Notes under the pieces: generated by a model | What the model was told of the DNA's origin: nothing | Database searches by the model: none | What the model saw: only the letters and a program-made list of their open reading frames with translations | Source: Zymoseptoria tritici IPO323 | Lineage: Eukaryota > Ascomycota > Dothideomycetes > Mycosphaerellales > Mycosphaerellaceae | Reading direction: 5' to 3' | Length of the DNA stretch: 64,000 nt | Assembly (NCBI RefSeq): GCF_000219625.1 | Contig: NC_018199.1 | Span: 1 to 64,000, forward strand | Shown: positions 35,996-47,867 of the stretch, piece after piece | Numbering within the stretch: the stretch's first letter is position 1 | Layout of the letters: each line of letters starts with the position of its first letter | Program-made: the position numbers and the translations under genes

Positions 35996-36922
35996 TCTTT
36001 TGGCTAGAATTGGGATGTATTTGTTCTGCCTACGTTTTGCTCAGTGCGCTTACTGAAGCTTGACTCCCTTTGTCAGTCCGTCCAAAAGCTTCTGTACCCT
36101 CTCCTTCTGCCGTACTTCGCTTCATCATCGCCGTCCCTCCGATCTGTCCGGTCTCCTCCCAGACTCGTCGTGATCCATACCTTGCATCTGACCTCCTGGC
36201 CATGCTTCTTTGACATGCCTTGCACACTTCTCTTCACATGCATCTAGGAAGATGATGAGACCCGATTCCGTGATCTGGAATCCGGCAGAGGCTGGATGGT
36301 TTCGCGAGCGGGCGGATGCGATTGCTGACGTGAGGCATGGCGGAAGTCCTGTATCGTCGCATGATTCTTCAGATGTCTCGAGAGCTGGACCTGAGGATGC
36401 GGACGGCAGGAGGATCTGCTGACTTGAAGTCGGGTAGCAGATAATCAAGACAAGATGGTGAGGATCAAAATGATGAACTCGAATCATTTTCTCCATCTAC
36501 CGTTGTGCCGGTAAGAGGATGACGACGAAGTGTGCACGTGAGGTATTGGAACGACGTCCATCTTCGTGTCCTGACCATCTTCGTGTCCTGATAGCGACGA
36601 CGGGGCACCAGCACAGACCTGAGACTTGGATGGGCGTCAAGTTGACTGGAAATCTTCATGCCTGAGGCGGAGACGAAACCGGACGACCTCGGACCAACCA
36701 CTCCGTTCAGAGCGTCTACGAGCAACACTCCATCCTCCCACTCAGGACGGTGCCTGGCCTTCGAGTACGCCATGTCTCCTGCCTCTGTCCAGAAGCCGGC
36801 ATTCTCAATCCTCCACGAAACAACACCGCTTCTCAGCCTCAGCACCACTCGATCCCACTCGATCAGAATCCCGACTTCGACGCTTTCCGTCTTGCAATCA
36901 ACAGAAGCACCGCCTCTCAGCT
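35996..36922. other. Segment without a firm gene
   Basis: Minus-strand frames at 36030-36227 and 36125-36496 are protein-like but overlap in different registers. The plus frame at 36626-36922 looks like leader or chance. No motif recognised. Confidence 0.35.
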
Positions 36923-37769
36923 ATGTCAAGTCCGCACAATAACATCACCATGTGGGACGAGGTTCTTCAAGCCGTGAAAAGAGTGGAGAAAGCCGCGGAA
37001 TCCACGGCGAAGATACATAAGGAGCATGTCGCGGTCTCGAATACCCATCCTGCACGGTTTCAAGATGCGCGCGACCTACCCGTGAATCTGTTGATACCAG
37101 CAAGAGACACATCCCGCATCGCCACTATATATGCCAGGCCACGCACATCTTCCCAGCCTCTCCTCTTGATTCTCGCCCTACAATTCTCCGCCCTCTTGGA
37201 CTTTTTCGTCGCGAGAAAGCGCGCCCGTGATGGAGAAGTCGATAGGGATGGGTGGATTGTGGAGGCCCACGTGGATGCTTCACCTGTGGTATGAGCCATC
37301 GCACCTTTGCCGGACCAATAACCAGCCCGACTTGGAGTCCACTCGGACCCGGTACGTATGTATCCCCATCAATTGGCCCACAACGGAAAACCAGACTAAT
37401 AGGAACGCCCTCCACCAGACAATAGCATGCATTGTCTCCAAAATGCGATCTACCAGCAACACGCCGAACTTCAAACTCAACCTCCCAAACTTCTCGGACT
37501 TCCAAATCAAACCCACGAAGAATGGGAAACAACTCCCTATTGCACCCGCAGATGGAAATACATCTTCTACCTCTGCGCCGGCAATGCTATGCATCCTCTC
37601 GCATCCACATACACACACACACAGACACACACCTACCACATCCGCATCTACACATTCGACGAACCGTCCATCTCATTCAGGTATGCTTCTTCCCTTCCTT
37701 ATTCCCCACCCCGACACGAGCGCTAACTTTCCTCGAGCAGAACAACTTCCGGGTCAGGAGTCCAGCTGA
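36923..37769 (+). CDS. Candidate spliced gene of unknown function
   Basis: From ATG 36923 the frame is open to 37294 and begins with a helical segment (NITMWDEVLQAVKRVEKAA) that looks genuinely coding. Further on, 37427-37680 is open in a different register, and 37681-37740 is a convincing intron: GTATGC start, CTAAC branch, CTCGAGCAG end, 60 nt. One or more introns must lie between 37090 and 37430; candidates with GTATGAG (37289) and GTACGT are visible but too short or weak to fix. After the 60-nt intron one frame reads straight into an 18-bp minisatellite, another stops at 37769. The exact protein is therefore uncertain. A (CA)n tract lies at about 37608-37626. Confidence 0.4.
37681..37740 (+). 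other. Probable spliceosomal intron
   Basis: GTATGC at the 5' end, long pyrimidine tracts, CGCTAAC branch sequence and GAGCAG at the 3' end; 60 nt. The signals match ascomycete introns closely even though the flanking exon frame is uncertain. Confidence 0.7.
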
Positions 37770-37810
37770 CACCTTTCAACCGTGCCAATCGAAAGAATCC
37801 CGACCATCCT

Positions 37811-38052
37811 ACTCTCTCCCTCCATCCCACACTCTCCCTCCATCCCACTCTCTCCCTCCATCCCATTCTCTCCCTCCATCCCACTCTCTCCCTCCATCCC
37901 ACACTCTCCCCCCATCCCACTCTCTCCCTCCATCCCATTCTCTCCCTCCATCCCATTCTCTCCCTCCATCCCATTCTCTCCCTCCATCTAATTCTCTCCC
38001 TCCATCCCATTCTCTCCCTCCATCCCATTCTCTCCCTCCATCCCACTCTTCC
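37811..38052. repeat. 18-bp minisatellite, about 13 copies
   Basis: Tandem units TCTCCCTCCATCCCATTC with C/T variants at the CATTC/CACTC positions. Because 18 is a multiple of 3 every frame stays open on both strands, so six-residue protein repeats appear in several frames; these should not be taken as separate genes. It lies directly behind a probable exon. Confidence 0.92.
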
Positions 38053-41000
38053 TTCTCCATGGTCTGATCAGCCATGTGGAAAAGAAAAGCGGGTAAAAGG
38101 AAGTCGAGAGGGAGGGAAGGGAGGCAAGGGATCCACCCCTCCTTTGTCTCTCCGCACGAACAGACCGGCTCGCGTCCCGCTGGTCCATCCGCCCAACCTT
38201 GGATGTTCTCGCAATACTCAGCCGCACAACATGTGCCGGATTTACAGCCCTCGCCTCCGAAAGGATCGAGGAGAACCCCCACCTGGCCCGACGCCGGAGA
38301 TTTCCAGATTGCCAAGGGCGAGTCTGGCGAAGTTCTTGCGTGAATCCACGGATGAGGAAGCTGGAATTGGTGGAAACAACCACCACAACAAGCCAGCCCA
38401 CCTGTCGACGGAGAACAGCCCAGCCATGGACCTACCCAAGTCAAGTCGTGCTGCTCGAGCGACCGGAAGCGACCACTGAGATCGACCCTATCCGAACCAC
38501 CGGCGGCGAGGACGGCGACGAGGCGGCGGCCGAGCGCATCCGTCTGACCCGCTTCCCGCTCCGTCGCGTGTTATGCCGTGCACCATTGGCTAGTGGTCGG
38601 TGTTGGTCTCGTTAACTCTGTCGGCAGAAACGCCGTCGCCAGCGTTGCTGTTAAGTTGTAAACAGATCTGACATCTAGACATGTCGGGATTGGGAAGCAT
38701 CATTCCCGTTGAATAAGGAACTCCTACATTCATCACCTCAATCGCAATAGCAGCTCTGCAGCATTTCTTCTCGTCGCCAGTCTCCGTCGCCCAAATTCAG
38801 ATTACACTGCAACCAACACCATCTACCCTCATCGTCTCGCGAGCGCGGATATTTCGGCGATGGCTTGTTGATGTCCTCAACCTGATCCAGTAGCATTGCG
38901 ATCCTGTCCGAGGTCGTAAAAGGGTTGCATTGCGGTCAGTTGGTTGGTGAGTTGGTTGGTGCCTCAGGCCGGCTGCCAAATTCTAGGCGTTTTTTGACCA
39001 GAATTTGACTAGCGCCGGGATGTCCCGTGAAAGTTCTGCCGGCCAAAGTTATCGTTGCATCATCGTGCGCCGGGGCTGGATCCTCGATCGCTGTGGCTTT
39101 GGCAAACTGAGCGAACCTTCGCCCATGTTCTCCTCCCAACCGGACTCGATCATGTCCTTGAAGGTGCAGCTATATCTCTTGCCTGAAGCTTCTGTCATGT
39201 CGCACCACGGTTGGGTCGTGAGGCGGAGATGGACGCGAGCGGGCGAAGGGATTGAACGTGAACGACACACATCTTGTGATGCTGACATCTCGGCCAGGCT
39301 CCCAAGCGGATTGTGTTCGAGGAGGTGACACGTCCCGGATTCCGGACTTCCTCTGAACTTCGCAAGTCTTAGCAGCCCGCAGCAGCAGCCCTCGGAAGCT
39401 CCTCCCGTCCGCTCGCCTTGCAAAGGAACAAACGACATCCTCGATCTACACCGAAGGACATCCTCCATCGACCTCAGCATCGACCTCAGCATCCACATCA
39501 GCTGCCGACCACTCGACCGCAACGCCGCCAAGCCCACCTGTTCGATGCCATCACATCCTCCTTGCGCCACGGCCAGACAACGTGTCAGTCAACATCACTA
39601 TCCTGCCGCTTGGTGCCACCCTCGCACGCCAGCGATCTCCTGAACAACAATTCTATACACTCATGCAGCTTCGCACCTCGCCACGAACTCCGACATCGGT
39701 GCTGGTATTCAAGATCTGGGATGATCGGGTGTATTTGGAGGAACAGAAGACGTTGGCCTGCGAAAAGGAAATACTACTCCGACGGGTAGTGCAGGTCGAG
39801 AGGGATAGACAGGCTATACTTGCGAGTGCGACAAGCCGTGCCGACTTCGATTCACCATTGCCAGGACACACACTTCAAGTTGCGCCCACGCGACTTCTCG
39901 CGCCGCCAGCATGCGAGGTCCCTGATTATACTACATCCGTGATGGCCGCTGACGAGTTCGGCAGGAAAGGTCTCATCGTCGACAGGATCGCTCGTCCTAA
40001 GCGGAGCTTTACAAGAACGAGCTCCTCGGCAGCAAGATCGTGCGCTCATAGTATCCGACATTGCTCGCCCTCTAATCAAGGTTGTCTCCTCGAGAGCCGA
40101 GATTGTTCTTGTCTACCAACCCTGTTCCGAGGTGTCCACAAAAAGCGAGATCTTTTACTGGATGCCCGCACTTCCGCCATCGGGATGATTCTGTTTGATT
40201 AACACACACGGAAATGCATTTCGTGCGGAGTGTACAATTCGACATCGCTCTTCAGCTGGAATTCTCTTCAAAAGTTGGATTCTTGTTGCGGTCTTGCTTG
40301 ACACTACCATGACAGCTCCTCAACATCGGTATCCTACGGATGCACCAAGTTGTCCGCATTTGATGGAATGTATGTCCGCAACACGGTACCCTTGGACATC
40401 CCAGAGCTCGATATTACTAGACTGGTGCTGGGGATGATTGCCGCTACTATTAGCCGCACGAGCAGTCTCTCAGGAACATGTCTCTGCGCCCAGCCACAAA
40501 ATAAAATCAAATTCGAACGACTTCGCTGTGGTCCTTTCTTCAGCTCGATATCACAATTACTTCGACAATCGAGGTATGTTGATGCATCTTCCACCACTCG
40601 CCAACGTTACAATTCGGTGATGCATTCGCTCCACGGCCTGGACTCTCGTCCGCTAGCATCCGTCGTGTCTTGATCGATTCGAAGGACCTACAGACAACTA
40701 GTCAGCTAATCAGCTTGGCGATTGATCAAGAACAAAGTAGCAAATTGAGCAGAATGGAGGTCCACACTGAAGTAGCCACATGTATCCGCGAGGAAAGACT
40801 TCCCGTGGCCACCGTGTAGAAGCAGCCCATTTATGTCTAGTCACGGAGCTCGATATGTCAAACAGTCTTACAGAACCGCCTTCAGGACTCTCAGAATTGA
40901 AAGCACTACCAGCATCGCCATCCTGCTGTGGTTTCGATTCACCCTGGACTTCCGGGGAGTGGTAGTTCTACGACGAACCACCAACAGTTTTGATCAATGC

Positions 41001-41580
41001 CTGCATATCGAGCTTGCCATCCAATTTATTGCTTTAAGAGCTCCGGCCTCGGAGTTCCTGCCCTAACTTGGTTAAGAGATTTATCCTTTATTTGCTAGAG
41101 GAACAAGTCAAAGTCTCATCCGGTCTTGCTTGATTATCGTCCCGCACTATCTACCTGGGACGTTGAACAGCGAAAGTAACTCCCAACAGACTCCAGGCCT
41201 TGCCTGCTCACCGCCGCCCGTTCCGACGTACGTTCCCAATCGACCCTCACTATCCTGCGATCACATCCTATCCAGCTTCAGGATGCGCTATTCTTTTCTA
41301 CATTAGCGGCATCCCCACTCGCAATATCATGTCGGGCAGGTCGCTAGGTTCGCCAAAGCCTGAGACCTGTCCGGGGCAGGAGCAGTCGATCAGAGCTGCG
41401 CTGGTCTGGAGAAGCGTGCAAGGGAGCCTAGAGTTCCCTTGACGCTTGCCTCCTTTCTTGCCAGTAGCCTGTTCACGCATCTTACGACCTAGAATATGAG
41501 ATCCTCTGCTGACGTCGTGATACAAAGTCGCGACGAGCTTCTCTGCGATGATGAACCCTTACCTTAACACCAAAACAACC
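38053..41580. other. Gene-poor stretch with partial coding frames
   Basis: A plus frame at 39582-40202 (206 codons) looks coding in its first 150 codons, including a Glu-rich helical part (YLEEQKTLACEKEIL), but matches no family I know. A plus frame at 40350-40673 (PLDIPELDITRLVLG) also looks partly coding. On the minus strand 39049-39570 is open for 173 codons. None could be joined to a complete gene. Confidence 0.4.
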
Positions 41581-42115
41581 ATTCTGCTTCGCAAAGCGAT
41601 CTATGGTCTGCCTCTATTAAGCATGACACGGACTATCGCCACCCTTTGCCATTAACACACCACAAGAACGACGCCGCCTTCTTTACCGGCGACGATGTCG
41701 AACTTCGTCACCGAAAAAACAATGCGGCCAGCCCGGTTATTCGAAGAGCGGTTGCGAAAAGGTTCCGAGATCTATAGCTCAGAGGCTAGAATTAGGTCCC
41801 TCCCGCCAACGGCGCGCCTACGACGCAACGGCGCAGACTAGGCTAGCATGCTGGCAGGCTGCCTTTATGTGCTTTCTGGACGCCAGCATACCTTCGGCAC
41901 TTCTCACAAATTCCTGCGGTTCGTAGGTGTTGGGAGCGGTGAAATGCAAAGGTTAAAGCACATGCCCGGCTTCCTACGAGAGATACTGTTCGGCTCTCCG
42001 TCGCCTCGACGAACAGTGCCGCATCTATTAACAGGCGTCATCGTGCAACGCTGTGAGGCTTCTTGAACGCTACTTAAGACGCGGCACTCACTGCATGCGA
42101 TGCGACTGGAAAGAC
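41575..42115 (+). mobile_element. Possible copia reverse transcriptase/RNase H relic
   Basis: LLRKAIYGL at 41584-41610 resembles the conserved LxKALYGLKQ block of copia reverse transcriptases. About 470 bases downstream, in another frame, AVRLLERYLRRGT at about 42047-42085 resembles the AVKRILRYLKGT block that stands about 160-180 codons later in intact elements. Order and spacing fit, but the intervening frames are broken by stops and shifts and no YVDD box was found. The call rests on two short blocks. Confidence 0.35.
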
Positions 42116-42882
42116 TACCACCCGGCGATAGACAGCAGACGCCATTGACCACTGGCGACCCCAATGAGCATAGTTCTACCCATCTGGTAATGGTCAGTCT
42201 GCCCCAAGCGGTCTACTCTCTTCTAGCACAGGTCCCAGTATGCAAGGTGCATCATCTGGTCTGAACAAAATGTCAGGCTCTGTTAGGATCTGGCTTGAAG
42301 CAGTATATACGAGGTAAGAGCGTGCCAGTCCAAAAAACTGCGTCCATTGGGATCCTCTGCCAAACGAAAGCCGATCATACATCTCCAACTCAATTCCGAC
42401 TCTGTGCAAGGGCGCTCATCAGCGCCGAGACCGGCCATCCTACCGGCGAACCGGTCAATGTTATTGTCGGGAAGAGAGAGCTGTCTTCGGCGGGCATAGT
42501 AGTCAGGTGGAAGTTGGAGAGGTCTGTCGCGTTGCCATAGTGTAGGCTGGAAAGATGTCCGCGAAGATGAATCCAGCCGGTAGTGGTGCTGGAAATCGCA
42601 AATACGCCGAGCATTGCGATTGGAGAAGTCGGAGAAGTCGCACTTTCTCGCTCTTGCGAAGACGATAACGGCACTGCCCAGAGGACAGGTCTTCTCCATC
42701 GGCGACGAGCCGTTGTGGAATCTTCAGGGTCGTGGAGCCGGAACTTGGAAGACCTTGCTTCTGAGTAAGGGCGGTCTCAAGTCTTTAGCGGCGCCGTGCG
42801 CATCTCCTGCATCTGCCCGGCGGGAATGTTCGTAGTAGGCAACCAGAACCAGAATGACGGCCGGAGTCAGAGCGAAGCACGA
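42116..42882. other. Segment with partial frames
   Basis: A minus-strand frame at 42283-42699 has a protein-like second half (about 70 codons). On the plus strand nothing continues the copia blocks recognisably. No repeat seen. Confidence 0.3.
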
Positions 42883-43410
42883 TCAGAGAAATTCCTGCGA
42901 GCAACTGAACAGGTTTCTCAGACTTCCTCTTTCTTGATCAGAGCGTACATATATGTGTACGTACATGCCAGCGTCCTGTGGGTCATTGCTCTGCTGCCCG
43001 TCCACTTCTGGTCCCATGACCTGCATGTCGGTGTGAAGCTGCTCGTCTTCTTGTCCAGTGTCCTGCTCGGCACTCTTGAGCTCCTCGCTTTGCACACCGA
43101 GCTTCTTTTTCTGCCTCGTCGTCGGTTTGGTAGGCCCACACATTCGATCTTCTTCTCTCGCCCGTTGACGTGCAACCTGGGGGACCAACGGGTGCCATTC
43201 GTAAATACGGCTGGTTACCTTAATGCCGGAGCGATTGCTCCGTTGCACGCTGCTGGCATCCTTAAGAAGCTCCACGGCGCGTGCCAATGGCAGAGGGTCG
43301 TTTCCAAGTGTTCTCAATCCTGCCAGATCGTGAAGGGCCTCGAGCAAGCTTCTCTAAGCTCTAAACGTTCCAAACAATGCGTAGATGCCTAGAACACACT
43401 TAAAGTCCTG
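42883..43410 (-). pseudogene. Decayed relative of the 56.8-kb acidic-protein gene
   Basis: On the minus strand the frame reads GIYALFG, then TAG (43354-43356), then a long open part containing ELLKDASS and later YEWHPL. It lines up with residues about 185-245 of the intact protein at 56844-58028: VYALFG, LLRDASRARR and DEWAA in the same order and similar spacing. The in-frame TAG falls at a Gln of the intact protein, fitting a CAG-to-TAG change. The C-terminal part is Lys/Arg-rich then Asp/Glu/Gln-rich, again like the intact protein. N-terminal sequence was not found, so it is also truncated. The frame ends at a stop at 42883-42885. Confidence 0.55.
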
Positions 43411-43485
43411 ACTTCTGCGACCAAGACACGCTCACACACCGCCTTCCTTCCAAGATCCGTCGCGTCCAGTGCTTCTGCGGGGGCT

Positions 43486-44030
43486 TCAAGCGTCCACGAT
43501 CGTAATGGATAAGGAGCTACGGATCGCCCCTGGTGACGGGCCTGTCCTCCAAATCATCGGCTTCATCATGATTTGCAAGTGCAAGGACCCTTTGAATGTC
43601 TGGCCATTAGGCCCGCACATTGTCCTTGACGAGGTCTGCTGTGCTCTTGGCTTTGGGGCGGTGGGAGAGCTGAGACGGGGTGGAGGGAGAACCTGCTGTT
43701 GCTGCTGCTGTTGCTTCTCGGCAAAAGGGCTCTCGGAGTCGTTTCCGAGGCCGTTGGCAGGGTTTGGGTTTGCTTGGTGCGAAGAGGGAGGAGGAGTCGC
43801 GTGCTGATTGTTGTCGGTAGTAATGTTAAGCAACAGCAATAGCAACGGCCTGGACTGCTGCTGCTGCTGCTCCTCGGCAAAAGGATGCTGAAAGTGGTTG
43901 CCGAGGCCGCCGATAGGGGATGGATTGATCAGGCCCCAAGAAGGAAGAGGTATCCCGTGCTGGTAGTTGTCGGCAAGATTCTCAAGCGACGGATCGAATC
44001 GCTGCTGCTGCGGGAGGACCGCAGCCAGAA
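43486..44030 (-). pseudogene. Poly-Gln protein fragment with ~55-residue repeats
   Basis: The minus-strand frame ending at 43486 contains at least two tandem copies of a ~55-residue unit, each with GLGN, then PFAE and then a run of five to seven Gln (CAG/CAA, visible on the plus strand as CTG/TTG runs at about 43694 and 43858). An earlier CAG run near 44000 suggests a third. Between the units the protein is Pro/Asn/His-rich. This composition is typical of fungal transcription regulators, but no DNA-binding domain is seen, so no function is assigned. The upstream part (44031-44480) stays partly open in shifted frames. Confidence 0.4.
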
Positions 44031-46681
44031 TGTACCTGGTTGTTGTTCACGGCGACGCTACGTGACGGTTTGAACTGCTGCGGCGGCGGAGAGCTCACCC
44101 ACGGGATGGATCGATTCTGCAGGTCTTTGTAGAGTGAGGTGATTTGGTCCTTTGTGATATGAGACCGCGAATTGGTAAGACATGGGACGTTGGGAAGGGA
44201 ACAGGAGCTGTGCGATGGACTGGGATAGTGCTCGGATGCATAGAGCGGGATCAGAAGTGTGCGTAGACGGTAGTCTTTGAAATGTTCGAGTTTGCATTCG
44301 AGGAGATAGGTGGAGGATTGTCCGGCTGCGATATCTCGTCGTGACCGGGTTGTGTGGACTGTGATTGCCGTAGATTCATGTCCGTCGATCGAGGAGGCAT
44401 TGCGGTTGCAGCAGCTGACACCGCGTCGCGCTGCTGCGTCTTCGATCTTGGTCCGCTATCGCGATACTCGTCACGCAGCATCCGATCGCTGTGCTTGTGC
44501 TTGAGGGTGTTTCGACAGAACGACGCCGATGGCCGGATGATTGGGACAGGTTTGGTTCTGCCGTCCTGGGTCCAGTAGTAGAACTTGGCTCAGATCCATT
44601 CGAGCTAGTTCGCAAGCAGCAAAGCCGACGCCTTTGCTGATTGTTTCGAATCCAAGAAGCTGTGATTGTGGAAGCCTGGGCATGGGGAGGCTGGTACTGA
44701 TGGAGGCAGCCAAGTCTCGCCGGTTGCACGACCGGCAACACGACAACGTCGCCGCGCGACAACAACGGAAGGCGGAGGAGGGAGGACCCAGTCGACGATG
44801 TGGAGGTGTACCTTGTCGTGCTCGTTGTCGTTATATTCCACCATTGGTCCATTTCTCTCCTCCATTCCTTTCCGTCAAGTTTCAACCCACAGCACCACCA
44901 TCATGTCTGTCCCTGTTCCGTCCGCCGAGCTGCCCGACTACCTTATACGTCGCACGCCGAACCGGACACGAAGCAAGAACATGTCAAACAAGAAACATCT
45001 CACCGAGCAAGAACATTTCGGCATTGGCCAGCAGGACGCCAAGGTCAAAGGAGTCTTCGACCTCGAAAACTTCCCCTCCACCACCAGACCCTCTCGAAAG
45101 TCTCCTCCGCCGACGAGAAATACCTCGTCTACCACTCTGTCCCGCCCCTCCGTGAAGGCGTGAGGATGGGATTTGGTGGGCGAAAGGATTGGTGAGCGAG
45201 ATTATTGCGTGTCGATGATGTGAACAATGGACGTTGAGGTGCGTGCATGTTTGTGTTGTGCTGCGTAACAATAATCGCTTGCGTGCTTAAGGTAACAAGA
45301 CTTCCATCTCCTCCTGGATCTGATGTGACCACATCTCGGTCAGATCTGACCGAGATCGAATCTGGATCTGACCACAACATATTGGTCAGATCTGACCAGT
45401 GCCAGCCCTCAAACCAGAATTGGACCCAAACATACTGGCTCCTGCTTGGAGGCGTCGGCGGAAACATCTGAAGCCGACACTCAGACTTCAAAGTGGTTGC
45501 ACCTCACACTCCCTCAATCCCTCCCGTCCTCCTTCTCAACGGAAGTCGACACTTCCGCCATGAACGGCTCAGCGTCATCGCCGACACACATTCCCGCCGA
45601 TGAGCATACGCCGACGACCCACCACCGCTGCCACACTTACTACGCTCACCGCAGCAGCACCAGTAGCCGCCAAGTCCGAGCCTGAACGCCAGTCAAGCCT
45701 GCGAAGACGCCCGCTCAAGTACCAGCGATCGAGCCGCTTGTCGTCAAGGAGATCTTGCTCACTCCAGAAAGTCTCCATCTTCTCCAGTTCTAGACACGAT
45801 GGGCTTGTTGTGCCAGCGCAACTTTCCACACGACAACATCACCGCGCCCGGAATGCCCAGCATTGACACGGACTCTGGTAGCTCGCTGGCCATCATCACA
45901 GCCTTGACGAAGAGGTTTTTTGGCCGACGATCGGATTCGACATTGCCTTTGAGCCATCTTCAAATTACGATTCCGAAAAGGGGTTCTGTGAACACCCATC
46001 GCCAAAAGCACTGCTCCTATTGCTCGACCACCGCCATCCCTCCCGCACAATCACACCGTCAAGAGGACACCCGGGCAACACCCACATCCGCACACCAGCA
46101 TCGCTATGCGTGAAGTCATCTCCTTGAACAGTGCGTCTCTGATGACATCGCGTCGAAAGAGGTGTAGCGGATGCTATGCCGAGCTCAGAGCCAGAGTCTG
46201 ATCTGCGCGCTAGCGGCGCTCCTGTTGAACAGCAAGCAGGATCAAGCGAAGAGGACATTGCGGGCGAGCGTTAGAAGCCAGTTTAGCGAACGAAGCAGAG
46301 GCCAAAATGCACCGCCAGGGATCAATAACTTCGGCAGCTCAAGTGTTTGCCGAACGCTCATTGTCTGGGCATCATGCTCCTCGAGCTTTTCCTCGTGGCT
46401 AGCTCCCAATTCTGACGGACGGAGCAATGCATCGCGTTGTGCAACGTTACGACCTCGTTGGAACGGGATCCCAGAGCCTTACTGTGGAGCCATTCGCTTG
46501 TGCTTCTAGCGACTCGGCTCTGCATCAAACACTCGAATGCCGTTGGCATGGTCCACATGCTGCACTGCGATTGCCGGCGTAGCGTTCGTCCACTTTATCC
46601 TGGAACATTGGAGGAGCTTTTGGTCGGCAAGTTTGCTAGCAACGACTCTTCCTTCCGGGTCATTTGCTCAAGATGTCTTGA
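44031..46681. other. Fragmented coding frames
   Basis: Minus-strand frames at 44251-44481 and 44376-44885 and a plus frame at 44904-45163 (MSVPVPSAELPDY start) look partly coding. The plus frame shifts register near 45075, after which DEKYLVYHSVPPLREGVRMG continues, so it is a frameshift relic. The palindrome pair at 45333-45398 is listed separately. Confidence 0.35.
45333..45398. repeat. Two perfect palindromes sharing a GGTCAGATCTGACC core
   Basis: 45333-45356 is a perfect 24-bp palindrome and 45383-45398 a perfect 16-bp palindrome; both contain GGTCAGATCTGACC and their centres lie about 46 bp apart. Two looser matches (GGATCTGATGTGACC and GGATCTGACCAC) flank them. Such paired dyads could be binding sites of a dimeric regulator or a small duplicated inverted repeat. 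No promoter can be assigned. Confidence 0.7.
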
Positions 46682-47131
46682 AACCTACAGCATACCTGGT
46701 CACCGGGCCGTGAGATTCCACTCAAGGAGCAGCTGGATTGGTACAAGGTCGAATATGTTCAGCTTGAGACTGGTCTCGCCGACTTCTAGGCATCTAGCAA
46801 GGAATTGGAAGAGCAACTCAAGAAGGATGTCGTGACCGCGGAAAAGAACGAGCTCAAATGGAAGCAGCAGGCAGAGAAGCTAACTTCGGAGGTGGAGGAA
46901 CGGAAAGAGAAACATAAGAAAGCAAAGGCAGAGGCGAATATCGCCCAAAACACGCTGCAGAAAGAAATTACGACAATGCGCGAGCAGAACCTCGCTCTGC
47001 AGCTAAGATTACGTAAAACGGAGTCTTGTAGCTATCCCCTTGCTGTATATCTCCACGACTTCCTCGGCGCAAGGACCAACTTCGCAGCTACGACAAACAA
47101 GCACACTAGCCCCAGCAGCAGCAATAACTAA
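46682..47131 (+). pseudogene. Coiled-coil protein relic
   Basis: One frame is open from just after a TGA (46679-46681) to 47131 except for TAG at 46787-46789. The stretch from about 46800 to 47010 is a classic coiled coil rich in Lys, Glu and Gln with heptad spacing (ELKWKQQAEKLTSEVEERK). Upstream of the TAG the frame reads PLKEQLDWYKVEYVQLETG, also helical, so the two parts belong together. Both stops can be explained by single transitions. The last 25 codons are low complexity. Family unknown. Confidence 0.45.
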
Positions 47132-47867
47132 CGTGCACATCCAACGCGTTTGGGCATTCCTCGAACATGTTAACGGTTAAAGGTTGATCCGATGGCTCGA
47201 GATTGACCTCCGCATGATGGGAAAGGAACCGCCGATCGCGGCTCGGAACAGCGACCTCTCCTTCCTCTTCAGTCTGAACAGCTATGTCATCTTCCTTCCT
47301 CACCTTATACATAGCCGGCTCGTCGCACTCGTTGTAAAGTCGAACGGCGTGTCCTTGCAGGCCTGCGCAGCCGCTTCCGATGTCGTTCCACGGAACATCT
47401 CCCAAGGCTCTTCGGTATCCTGCTATGCAACCTCCCAAAGCCGAGTATGCTTGTTTCTCTTGATTATGGTCTTGGACATCTGGCTCTTGTGTTTGCGAAA
47501 CCGCCGGTCGGCGATCCAGGAAGATCGCTAAGGGTGAGCGTCGGGTAGTTCTGACTGTCGGCGTGTGCGAGGGTTTTGGAAGTGGAGGAGGATGTTTGCT
47601 TTTTTCTTCTTCCGAGAGGTGACAAGGTGCATGGAGGATGGATTGTACGTCGTCGTCCAGAGTCGACAAGGATTCAAGTTTCGAACTTTTGCTACGACCT
47701 GTGCGGTAGTAGATGAGTGATTTGTTGGCGGTCCCACCCCGATGGTTTGAATATTTGTCTGCCGATGGTTCGGCCGCTGTTGTTGACGTGTGATGAAATG
47801 GCAGCGTCGTCGTGGACGAATAATAACAGTGGCGCCAGTGGCACAGACCCAATTCCGATGTGACCAT
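47106..47867 (-). CDS. Hypothetical protein, 253 codons
   Basis: Minus-strand ORF; the frame is open further upstream to 48104, but ATG 47867 is preferred because the part before it is rich in His/Cys/Ser and looks noncoding. The N-terminal third is Ser/Thr-rich. From about residue 80 the protein looks genuinely coding, with acidic, Leu-containing segments (LESLSTLDDDVQSIL), a Pro-rich part and a mixed C-terminal region. It ends four codons after a Cys run. It overlaps the end of the plus-strand coiled-coil relic by 26 bp. No domain recognised; it could be a pseudogene with lost flanking exons. Confidence 0.4.
   Translation of the reverse strand: MVTSELGLCHWRHCYYSSTTTLPFHHTSTTAAEPSADKYSNHRGGTANKSLIYYRTGRSKSSKLESLSTLDDDVQSILHAPCHLSEEEKSKHPPPLPKPSHTPTVRTTRRSPLAIFLDRRPAVSQTQEPDVQDHNQEKQAYSALGGCIAGYRRALGDVPWNDIGSGCAGLQGHAVRLYNECDEPAMYKVRKEDDIAVQTEEEGEVAVPSRDRRFLSHHAEVNLEPSDQPLTVNMFEECPNALDVHVSYCCCWG

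Noticed and set aside
37811..38052. CRISPR-like array or multiple repeat-protein genes on both strands
   Set aside because: There are no spacers; it is an 18-bp minisatellite whose length keeps all frames open.
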